From Heterocephalus glaber (Eukaryota; Chordata; Mammalia; Rodentia; Bathyergidae): DNA of 64,000 bases. The stretch is from assembly GCF_000247695.1 (NCBI RefSeq), contig NW_004624801.1, positions 6,144,504-6,208,503 of the forward strand, written 5' to 3'. The position numbers and the translations under genes are program-made. Below are positions 17,201 to 29,200 of this stretch, piece after piece. Position 1 is the first letter of the stretch. Each line of letters begins with the position of its first letter. The notes beneath the pieces were generated by a model. That model saw only the letters and a list, made by a program, of their open reading frames with translations. It made no database searches and was not told the DNA's origin.

Positions 17201-20200
17201 CTTCCCTGACAAGAGTCCAGGTTCTTCTGACCATCCAGCCGCCCATCGATCTCACAGATGCAGATAGCTAGCATTGAGAATGACTGAAGATCTAGCCCTC
17301 TAACTCCAGAAAGTCCCACATTGGGGGCAACTGCATACTCAACTGTGTGCTAACGGCTTTGGGTGTCCATTTTTAGATCTAGGAAATGGGCATAATACCC
17401 AGGTACGCCTCCTAACTGACAGACAGCAGAGACCCAGTGAGACGGCAGTGAGTGGCAAAGGACTGTCATCAAAGCATGAGTGGAAAGGGCTACAAGGCAG
17501 AGGAGGCTGACTTTCTCTGACGTACTTTTGCCTTTTCCTGATGAACTTCTTTGGGCAAAGCCTTCAAGGTCTTCATCTGTTCCTGCAGGTCAGGGAGTAG
17601 AATCTTCTTGACTGTGGAAAATGGAGGCCATGCTGTCAGAAGGGTTAGATCCTCAGTGGGCTCCCAGTCTCCATTTCCAGCCCACAACAATGAAGTGACC
17701 CCAGAGAAGTGGAGATAGCAGTTCATCCTGCTTTCCTGGTGATTGGGACAAGAGGGGAGCAGAGGAGAAGAGAACTGTCTTTTGCCCACAAAAACCCACC
17801 CACTGCTTGGGGTCCTAAAGGGTCTTGTGTGCACTGACTCACCACTTCCGTCCATCACTAAAATCTGAATTCTCCTCAGGGCCTAGAGTTGTGACAGGTG
17901 AATGTTACGTTTCACTCTTTGGCATTCTCTCTTCCTACCCATCTCCCAGTGTTACTGTTTTCCCTCCCCCAGCAGCTCCCCCAGCTACTTGCCAGGCAGC
18001 TCCTCTGACAAAGGCAAGAATCTGCTTCAATCCTACTGGTTTAGTTTTTGCCTTGCCTACCTGTTTACGTGGACCCTGAAGGCTGTGGGAGAACCCAGAA
18101 GGTCTAAGAATGGACATGCTATTCTCAGGGGCTCAAGAAGGTGTGCAGCAGCCAGGGTTGAAAAAGATCACACCAACCGAACACAGGACAATGGTCTTTC
18201 CTCACCCATCAGTGTGAATAGGTACTGTATCTTCTCTCTGTCCGTCTGGCCAGCTTTCTCCTCATCCAGATCCTTCAGATTTTCCTTCAGTTCCACATAG
18301 AGCCCAATGAGCTCTCCCATCAGACGAAATGTTTCCAAGGCCATGGGGAAGTTAGGAGCCAGTTTCTCCAGTGAATTACGTTGCTCACTCTGGGTCCCAC
18401 TCCTGGGTTCACTTCTTTCTGATGAGACTTGGTGGAGAAAGCTAAGGGAGTCTTGACTCCTGTCAGAGGTGGCATCTTGGTCTGACTCAGTCTGAGCAGG
18501 AAAGTCAGGAATTCTGTTTGGATCCAAAGCAACCCGGCCACGTGGATCAACACCCAGGGACCCTGGGCCACCATAGCCTGAATACCCTGGGCCCTGTTGG
18601 TCCCAGACAGGATGTTCTTGACCAGGCTGAACTGCACCTGGGTATATCTGGGCTTGCTGATCTGGGCCAGGTGATACCAAATACTGTTGGTCAGGACGTA
18701 TAGATTCTTTATCTGTACGTGGTGATGATGAGGCTTGACTGGCTAGGAATGGCGACAAACGACCATGCTGTTCTTGTCCAGGAGGTACCATACCACGAGG
18801 ATATGGGTATGGGTGAGGTGATCTCAAGCTCCTCAAATCTGCCTGGAATGGTGGAAATCTACACAACTCCGTGCCTGGAACTATCAAGCTTTGGTGATCT
18901 GCACTGGGTTGTCTCCAACCATGCTGATCCATTCCGGGTTGCACCAAACCACGCTGATCCATTCCAGGTGGCACCAAAAGCACTGAACCTTGTTGATCTG
19001 CACCGGGTTGCACTGAACCTTGTTGATCTGCACCGGGTTGCACTGAACCTTGTTGATCTGCACCGGGTTGCACTGAACCTTGTTGATCTGCACCGAGTTG
19101 CACTACATCACTCTGATCCATTCTAGGCTGTACAAAACCATGTTGACCTATACCAGGTTGGACCGGTCTATGTGAATCTGCACCAGCCTGTGCCCAAGCA
19201 GGTGGATATGCACCAGGCTGCACCCAACCGCTAGGAAATGTCCCAGGTTGCATGAGATCATGCCGACCCATTTCAGGGTGGACCAACCCATGCTGATCTG
19301 CACCATGCTGGGCCACATCAAGCTGAGCTACACCAGGCTGTGTCAAACCATGCTGAACTGTACCAGGTTGTATCAACCTGCGCTGATCCAGTCCAGGTTG
19401 GATCAAACTATCCTGATCTTTACCAGGTTGTACCAAATCAGGTGGGTGTTCACCAGGCTGCACCAAACCATGCTGCTCTGCACCAGGTTGGGCCAAGCCA
19501 GGCCGATATGTACCAGGCTGCCCCAAAGTGCTCTGATTTCTGTCAGGCCAAATCAAATCATGCTGCTCTGTGCCGGGCTGTATAAAGCCAGATGTTTCCA
19601 AACTGGGCTGCACAAAGCCTTGTTGATCTGCATTAACTTGAATCAAACCAGGTGATACCAAACCATGTCTGTCTATAGGAACTGGAGACAATCCATGTTG
19701 GTCTATGCCAGAAGGTTCCAATCCTTGCTGAACCCCACCAGGAGGGACCAGTCCTCCTTGATTCACACCCAATGTTACAAATCCATGCTGATCTATGCCA
19801 AGTGGTCTCATACCACTCTCAGGCATGCCAGGCTGTTTCATACTACATTGGTCTGTGCCAGGAATTATCATGCCATACTGATATGGGCTGAGTGGAACCA
19901 CACCAAGCTGGTCTGTACCAGGTAGTCCTGATCTTTGTTGATCTCTGCCAGGTACCAATGGTGGCACCACCCCACGCTGATCCATGCCAAGTGGTTCCAA
20001 TCCCTGACAATCCATTTGAGGTGGCAGCATACCAAGCTGACTCACACTGATGGGAACCACACCAGGTAGTGTAGTGCTAGCATATGGCAATCCCAGCTGA
20101 TCTATTCCAGGTAGTCCTAATTCATGATGATCTGGCCTTACATAGACTTGGCCCTGGCCAATGGGCTGATCTCTGGCCAAGGGTAAGTCTTGTTGAGCTG

Positions 20201-23200
20201 GGCCAGTGTGTATATCTCTTCTGGGATACCCTGAAGTAAATTGTTCTCTACTCCTGTGGTGATCTGACTCTGTTCTAAATTGGGGTATAGAAGGTTGATA
20301 GAATCTTGACGCATTAGCTTCAGCATGGGCCCTTGTGTGCTGTTCTCTACCAGGAGCAAAGGAGCCTTTGCCCCGTTGCTTGATAGTGACTGCTTCATAG
20401 AGGTGGCCCGTGGCACTGGATCCAGGTAAGGGCTGACGTGGCCCACCAGCGGAATCTGGAATGTGGTCAGTACTTGTATACTTGGTGGAGACCCCACTTT
20501 GAATGAGGTCACTTGATGTTAAGGAAGACTGCACTTTGCGCTTAGAAAGTCCTAACGCTGTTTCTGAGCCCTGGTTGAACAAGAAGAAGGAAATCAGTCA
20601 CTATAAGTCAAAAGTACTGTAAGAGTGGAAAGGAAGAAGATCTGATATCTGATTAGGCGGATTTAGGACCCTTGAATAAAAACACTCTTCCCGAGTGAAG
20701 CTGAATATAAAAAAAAAACTTTGACATTCTTGGGTTTTTGAGACTCTGTACATTTGCAAATGCCATCATACGTGTAATTTCCTTCATAAAAGACAGGGAA
20801 AGCTGCAAATAGGACTGATCTATGGATTTGGACTGAATCTGTAGCTAGAGGACATAAGTAATTAGTTAAATTAAAAATATAAAGACTCCCACTGTTAACA
20901 AATTGCTGATGGTAAAGTGCATACTGGGGGGCAAGTAAACCAAACCAAATCAAACAAAACAAAATGAAAAAACAAGCACACCCTTGGATCAGGAAATTCC
21001 ATAGATGAGAATTTTCTCTATGGACTCTCACAAAAGGATGACAAGACAGACACACAAAGATGCAGTTGGCAGCATTGCTTACGAGAAGAGATTATCAATA
21101 GGGCACTGGTGTGCCGGACGTGGTGGCCCACAGCTGTAATCCCAGCAGTTGCAAGGCTGAGGTTGGAGGATTGCTGCAAGTTCAAGGCCAGCCTGGACTA
21201 CACAGCAAGACCTTGTCTCAAAAGAGGGGCCGGTGTGCTGGTATATTTAAGACACAGACATACAAGGGAATGTTATGGCTCCATTAAAAATTAATAATGG
21301 ACTATGTTAGAGCTGGGGATTTAGCTCAGTGGCACCATGCCTGCCTCGAAAGTTCAAGGTCCTGAGTTTGATCCTTGGTATCAAAAACAAACCAAAAACA
21401 AATAATAGACTATTTCCATTCCAGCCAAGATGAAATAACAGAGCTTTACCCTTCTGTATAACAGCCAAAAAACAAAACTAAAACAAAGATCAACAATTAC
21501 AAAACACCAGCTTTCTAGACCCTGGATATCAGGCAATGAAGGATAGAAATCCCCGAGAGGCTGGTGAGACAAACAGCATGAGCCTTTCCATTTCCTCAGC
21601 TTACTGCCACCATGTAGTTCCAGCCGCAGCACAGGGAGAGGAAAAGGAGATGGAGACCTGCAGACTCCCCAGGCGGCAGAAGTGTGGCTGGGCATTAGCG
21701 GAGGTTAAGGCAAGCAGCATTCACGTGGCAGCGTAGCAGAAGGGAGAGGCAGAGCTTCCTCTCTAGCGCTCAGCTCAGAAATTCTGAGCCGCAGACACTG
21801 GAGGAGACTACCCACGGCTGGGGAAGGAACTGTCTGCAAGGCTCGGGGAACGGACTCTTACGCAGCCGGGGACAGGATCTGTTTCACCAGCCAGTGTGGG
21901 AAAGCTCCTCACTGAGGGTGCAGGGTGGAGCACTGAGACAAGTCCTGCCTAGATGGCAGCCAGCCCTAGGCGGAACCCGCCAGACAAGACCCACCAAGCA
22001 AAGCCACAAACGCCAGGCCTGAGAAGACCAGACTGTTTTCAAGTAACTGCACTTGGGAGGATGAGTTCAAACAGATATATAAGAATTCGAGGGCCAGGAA
22101 TGTGGCTCAGCGGCGCCGGGCCTGCCTGGGTCCTCAGTTTGATTCCTGGTACTGGAAAAAAAAAAAAAAAGAATTCTAAACATATCCAGCCCCGGACAAA
22201 GAAAAAGTCACAATGGCTGGTTAGCAGGCACATGAAGAGGCAGGAAAATAAGACCCAGAATGAGAGGACTCAGTCAACTGAAAGCAATGCAATCCAGACA
22301 CAAGCATTAGAATTAGCAGAGGAGGCCATTAAAACAGGTATTGCCACTCTTTCTTATGTGCAGAAAGTTAAGTAGCAGCATGGAAGGTATTTTTTAAAAG
22401 ACCTAATGGAGATGAAGAATACAATGAGAGGAAAACTATGCTGGATGACACTAGTGACAGATTAGACATTGCAGGGAAAGAGTTACCGAGTCTGAAGGCA
22501 GAACAATAGAAGCAGTCTAAAATGAGATGAGAAAAATAAAAATAAAACATGAAAAGAACATCAGTTAGCCGTTATACACACATACACACACACACACACA
22601 CACACATACACACAATTGGACCCCCTAGAGAAGGAGCGGACAGAAAAAAAATCAAATAATGGCCAAAAACTTTCCGAACTTGATGAGAACTATCAACTTA
22701 GAGATACAAGAAGCTTAATGTATTCAAGCACAGAAATGAAGACAGTGGCACCACGACGCATTACAAATGGCTCAAAATCAGTGGCAAAAAGAAAACCTTA
22801 AAAGCAGCTAGAAGGCTGGGGATTTAGGTCAGTGGTTTCGCCGCCTGCTGCACAAGCGCAAAGACCCAAGTTCGATCCCCGGTACCAAAAAAAAAAGCAG
22901 CTAGAGAAAAAGATACATGCAGGGTAAAGTTGAGGAGGACAGTGATTGCTCCTTGGAGAGCCAAGTGTGGTGGTGCACACCTGTAATCCCAGCACTCGGG
23001 AGGCTGAGGCAGGAGAATCGCTGTGAGTTCTGGGCCAACCTAGGCTACATATAGCAAGACTCTGTCTCACAAAACAAAACAAAAAATCTCAAAACAACAT
23101 TTGTTCATTGGAAACAAGTAAGCACAGTGGGACAGCACTTTTCTACAATACATGAAAATGTCAACTAGAATTCTATAGCAGACAAAAAATATATTTAAAA

Positions 23201-26200
23201 GTGATGGAAAGCTGGGCTTGGTCATGCATGCCTCAATCCCAGCACTCGTGACACTGAGGCAGGAGGATCTCAAATTTGAGGCCAGTCAGGCTAGTGAGTT
23301 CAAGGGCAGCCTGAATTACATAGCGAGTGAGACCCTGTCTCAAGAAAGCAAAAAACAAAATAAAACCAAAAATGCCATTATTTTCTGTACCTTTCTCAGG
23401 AAAGAGAAAACACTCTCAAGTAATGAGGAAACCCCACCAACTCTGACACATCCTGATTTCAGAACAGTTAAAACCAGGGAAGGGAGAAGTGCATTTCTTC
23501 TGCGCTTCCCTCTGTGCACCTTGAACAATAAGCAGGTGTAGTTGACAACTCTCCCTCCTACTAAACTGGGGCCATCTGTCCTCACTGCCTTCACTGAGAG
23601 CCCCTCTCCACAACCTGCTAGTTCCATGCCGCAATACAATGCAAAACCCTTATTTCTGCTTTCCTAGGGATGTGCTGTGAGGTCGGACATACTCATTTTG
23701 CCCAGCTAAAATCAGGTTACATTTTGTGAAACACCTCCCTGAATTGCTCCAGTATTCTGATCCCAAAACAGGAGATATCTAAATGATGACTGCAACCTAA
23801 AGGGTAAACAGAGAAAGAGGGGCTTAGGGTAAATGCAACTTGACTTAAAAAAAAAAAAGTAGCCTAAGTAGTTCAGGCTGGCCTTGAACTCATGGTGATC
23901 CTCCTGTCTCAGCCTCCCAAGTCCTGAGATTACAGGAATATAATATATTCATTGACCTAAAATACACATCTCCCCAATTCCTTGCCTCAGGAATCAAACC
24001 CAACCAGAGCTGTTTAAAAGGCTTTAGTTATCCCAGTATTCTCAAAATAGATATTGTGTAGTCTTGTCCCCATTTTAGTGCTGGGAATATTACTTTACAA
24101 TCCAAGAGTTTCTAATCCAGTGCCTTAATCATCAAGGAGTGCACAACAGCGAAGTGTTTGTTCTAGAGGGGAGATTCATGCCCCGCCTCTGTGCCTGTCT
24201 TTATTTGTCCTTTTCTCCAGTTTTTGCCTCCAAGGTCCCCATGAGATTTGGACCTTGAATTCCACAAGATAACAAGAAAGGATAATACCATTTCCTGGCC
24301 ATCTGAAGCTTGTCCAGTGTTAAAGACTTTTTTAAAAACTGCTTTGTCCTCAAAGAAGGCTTAGAAATAAGACTTTCAGGCCTGGGGATGTGGCTCAGTG
24401 GTAAAGCACCTGCCTAGCATGCACTAGGCCCTGGGTTTCAGCGTCATGAAAAAAGAGAGAAAGAGAGGGAAGCAGAGAGACAGTTTTAGTTTTTGCTTCT
24501 TAGTTCAGCCTATCAGGTCACCAAAGCTTCACAGAGAAAATATCCTTTCCCTTGGGCACGCTATTTCTGTAAGACAACACTTGAATCCTTGTCCGCAAGG
24601 CCCTTGGACTTAGTAAAAGTGTCACCGGGAGATTCCTAACTTCTCCCCTTTCACATGTCCCTCAAGTTGAGCTCATTGGCATTTGGATTCATTATCTTGG
24701 TCTCAGGAAGCCAAAGGAATTTTCTTTTCTTTGCAGTCTTAAGAGTTGAATCCAGGAGTGTTCTACCACTGGGCTACATCCCCAGCACTTTAAATTTTCT
24801 ATGTGTTTTGTGGTACTGGGTAATCAAACTTGGGGATGTTCTACCACTGACCTACATCCCCAGGGCTTTTTGAAATTTTCAAATTTTGAGGTTGGTTCTT
24901 GCTAAATTGCCCTGGTGGGACTTGAACTTGTGATTCTATTGCTTCAACCTCCCTAAGTGTTGGGATTACAGATGTGTGCCACTGTGCTCAGCTTTTTTTT
25001 CAGACAAGGTCTCACCAAGTTGCCCAGACTAGGCTTGAATTTGTGATCCTCCTGCCTCAGCCTCCCAAGTAGCTGGGATTATAGGTTTGTGTCACTGTGC
25101 CCAGAAAAGGAAACTTTTTCTCCTTTTATTTTCCCTTTGCAGTGCTAGAGATGTAACCCAGGGTCTTGCATAAGCCAGGCAAGCACTCTACCACTGCGCT
25201 TCACACCTGAGCCCCTTATTAAGCAAGAAGTGACTAGAGCTCTGTGGGTGAGTCTTTCACTATTTGTCACCCAAGTCCTGGAAGAGCACTTTCCTTACGC
25301 TTGGGAACTGCTCTGCAGTCACTGGACGCCACCCGTGGAGGATTGCAGTCGAGCTCTTTCCTGGGATAGGTTACCCGAACGTGAGGTGCTGCTCTCTATC
25401 CATCACCCCCACCCTTCGTGCTCCCTCTGCCACTCTCGCTCTCTGCTCATGATGCGTGCAGAGAGGCATCATGACGGCCTTTGAGTCACCACCACTCACT
25501 GAAACCCACACGGACCTTAAAGCCACGTGCTGCCAAGTCCCGACTTATTCGAGTTCGAGGGTCCCCCGGCCACGCACTCGTAAAGATTGGGGTCTGAGGC
25601 ATTCTCTGACCTCCACGGGATGGACTGAGATGCCTCACCTCTTTCCTGATGGTCCCTGCCGTGCAATGGAGGAAGCTGTCCCCACCTACCACACATTCTC
25701 CTGCTTCTCAAAAAACAATTTTTTTTTAATGCTGTACTGAGGATTGAACCCAGGGCCTTTGCACTGAACTATATTCCTGGCCTTTCAAAATTTTTTTAAA
25801 TCTTGAGTCAAGTTTTCTCACTTAGTTGTTGAGTTGCCCGGGCTGGGTTTGAACTTACGATCCTCTTGCCTCTGCCTACCAGACTGCTGGGATTTAAAAA
25901 TCTTTGAATATTTGTATTTACTCTTATTTGCCTTTGGAGTTGATTTCTTCATTTTAAGTAATGAACGTGTTCCTTACTTTTGGAGAAGTAAACATGTCTA
26001 AAGGTATTTATGTGTTTTGTGGTCGTCCTCGGCTGTCGCCTGAGAAAATGTGTTGGTTACTAAAAACAACATGATAGCGGTGCGTGTGTAAAAAAGCTTT
26101 GGGGGGGAAGGGGAGGGGAGGCGGGGGGGGAGGGAGAAAGAGAGAGAGAAAACGAACACGTGTACTTACCTAGCCCATGTGAGGTCCTGGGTTTTACCCC

Positions 26201-29200
26201 TAGCAAAACACACACACAGACACACGCACGCACGCACGCACGCACGCACGCGCACACACACAGAGCCAGCAGAGGGCGCTGTTTTTCAGCGTTCTCTTGC
26301 AACTCTCTCTGCTGTTTCCCCCGAGGATGGGCGGGGAGACCCGCAGGCTACCTGGTGAACCCAGTTAGTAAGTATTTGGCGTTCTCCTAGATGAACACTT
26401 GGGGCACTGAAAGTTTCACTGATTTTCTGCTGTCTGTGCCCCTGCGTGATTCTGTTTGAGGATCACAGTTGCACAGAGCTGGGGGAATGAGACTGTCAGA
26501 ACCAAAGGGGCAGCTAATCCAGGTCTGCAGGGGCCATCTGAAAATAACCTAGGTTGACAGTACTCAGATGAAGAAAGAGTGGGGATTTGGTCATTCTGCA
26601 CACCATCTCAGGATGGGAGATGCAGACCCATGTGCAAAAGTCACCATTAGGAAAAAAAAAAAGTCACCATTAGGAGCCAGGGATGGTGGTGCACAGCTGT
26701 TATCCCAGCACTCTGGGAGGCTGAGGCAGGAGGACTGCAAATTAGACTCCAGCCTGGGCAACTTAGTGATTTAGCAAGACCCTATCTCAAAATAAAAAAT
26801 AAAAAAAGGGACTAGGGATGTAGTTCAGTCCAAAGGCCCTGTGTTCAAACCTTACTACTTTGAAAGAAAACAAAGCAAAGTAAGGGCCGGGGTTTTAGCT
26901 CAGTGGTTCCACCACCTGTCTCACAAGCAAAATGTCCTGAGTTTGATCCCTGGTACCAAAAAAAAAAGAAAGAAAATCAGAACTAAAACAAAGCAAAGTC
27001 ACCATCAGCAAAGGGCCTCCCACAAGGGTTGGTTATCCTGGTCCCTGAACAGCAAAAGGACTTGTGCATTTCAGGAAAGACTGTAAAGGAAATATGAAAA
27101 GCTACAAAAGCAATGAAAACTATACTTAGGCATCATTCTCCCACTCAGCTTGACAAAGCTCAAAATACTGGATACTGACATAAGGTGTTAGGAGGAAGGG
27201 AAGAGTGTTAAGAAATAAGTTCTTAGGGCCAGGCATGGAGCTCAGTGGCGCCTCGCCTACCTGGCAAGCAGAAGCTCCTAAGTTTGATCCCCAGTACCAG
27301 AAAACAAAACAAAACAAAAAAGAAATAAGTTCTTTCCTGTGTTGCTGGAGGAAGTCTAAGCTGAAACGATGTCCATGGAAGGCAATAGCTAGTTAAATCA
27401 AGAACACATGTCCATTTCTAGCCCTTTATCCTATTCACATGTGTGAATGTCATCTCGGAACAATTGTTAGAAGACTGGAAAAAATATGCAAGATACCCAG
27501 ATATGGAACTGGTGAAATAAATTAGGAAAATCCATATACCAAAATATTGTGCAGTGGTAAAAAGATAGAGGTGTGAGGAGCTCCACTCAGATCACCACCC
27601 AGGACCCCTGGTTCCTTACCACTTGGGAGGCCTTCCAGCCATTGGCAATTGCTTCCTCCAGCTCTTCCCAGGTGACCATGGTCACTTCTTCTCCGCTAGG
27701 AACCAAAGTCAGTTTCTGGCCCATGTATTCCTGACAATAAAAGGCAATACATATGCAGCCAATGAAGAGCTGGGCAGGGATAGAAAGGGCTTGCCCCTGC
27801 ATCCAGAGCCAGTGGGCATGCAGAGGGACGTTGGGACAAGCCCTAGTGAGAAGTCAGGCTGAGAATATCTCCCCCTGTGCTCCGGAGGGCGCTCCCCCAG
27901 AGTGGGCTGACACCCCCATGTTACCAGGAAATCATCGCGTTCTTTGATTAGCTTCTCAAGTTTTTCTATGCGCTGGAAAACTTCCTGGAAGGAGAGTTCA
28001 GAGATGAGCATCATGCATCCCAACTGGGGCCCCTGCACATATGCACATGCACGCACACACATGCACACGCACACGCACACTCACACTCAACTGGAGGGAA
28101 CAGAGGAAAGGAGGCATGTGTGTGGCTTTGGGGGGAGGGAGGGCTTCTAGTTCCTACCCGGTTTTACCTGGCCTGCAGTAAGTCTAGGCTCCCAGTTCTT
28201 TTCTCAGCCAACAAGAGGAGGGAAGTAGGGTGCCATAGGGGTGGTAGGGGGACAGTGTGCCAAAGGTCAGTGCTATCTCAGGGGTGAGAACTTCTGGGCC
28301 TAGGGTTCATCTCACACTACCCCCTACCCAAAGCTGCCAGCACAGCTGCACGGGGCCCACTTTGCTTCTCAGGAAGCCAGTACCAGGGACTTCTGCAGTG
28401 TCTACGCCATTTAAAGAGCAAAGCCCTCAAGAGAACCCCTGTGCCAACCTCCCAAATCTAGGATTAGATTAAAAACAGAACAAAATGAAACAAATCCCCT
28501 ACCATTTAAAGTTGAAAAAGAAAAAGGGGTACAGTTCCCAGAGCAAAGAGGAGCGGGTCTGAGGTCACAAGGTCTGGAATGGCACAGGGTGCGTCCATGC
28601 CTGGGGCTCCGCTTGCCCCAGACTTGCTCCCCAGTGGCTCCTTCTTTTCCCTCTGGGTTGAAGTGCGAGTGTACACTCATTAGACAGGGCTTATTCTGAG
28701 CCATTTGTGTGGCTTCTTCCCCCAAGAAAACCGAGGCCAGGTGAGTGTCCCCTGCCTGCCGTATCTTGTGTCCATAGCCACAGGGCGATGATGTTCAGCT
28801 CTGCATCCCAACCTCCTCCTTGTGGACTGGCCTTTGCTTTCAAAGCCCACTGCCTGGTTTTTATTTTTATTTTTAGTGGTGCTGGGGATTGGCACTAGGC
28901 ACACTAGGCAAGCTAGCCTTTATTCCCCTTAATTCTGAGACGAGATCTCGCTAAATTGCCCAGGGCTGGCCTTGAATTTGTGATCCTCCTGCCTCAGCCT
29001 CCATCCCTAGCCCTTTTAAAAATTTTTTTACTTTTACTTTTATTTTTTTCCTAGCCCTTTTTTTTAGTTTTTAAATTTTTGAGACAGGGTATCTCTAAAT
29101 TGTCCAGGCCAGCCAGGATGGAACTTGGGACCATCCTGCCTTAACCTCCCTGAGCACTGAGATTATCAGCTTGTGCCCCCATGAACAGCCCCCCCCTTCC

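Noticed and set aside
18981..19100. CRISPR-like direct repeats
   Set aside because: Contiguous 30-bp coding repeats without spacers in a eukaryotic exon.
18719..19925. Several open frames on the + strand opposite QRICH2 exon 5
   Set aside because: The repeat period is a multiple of three, so the antisense frames stay open. They are shadows of the coding array.
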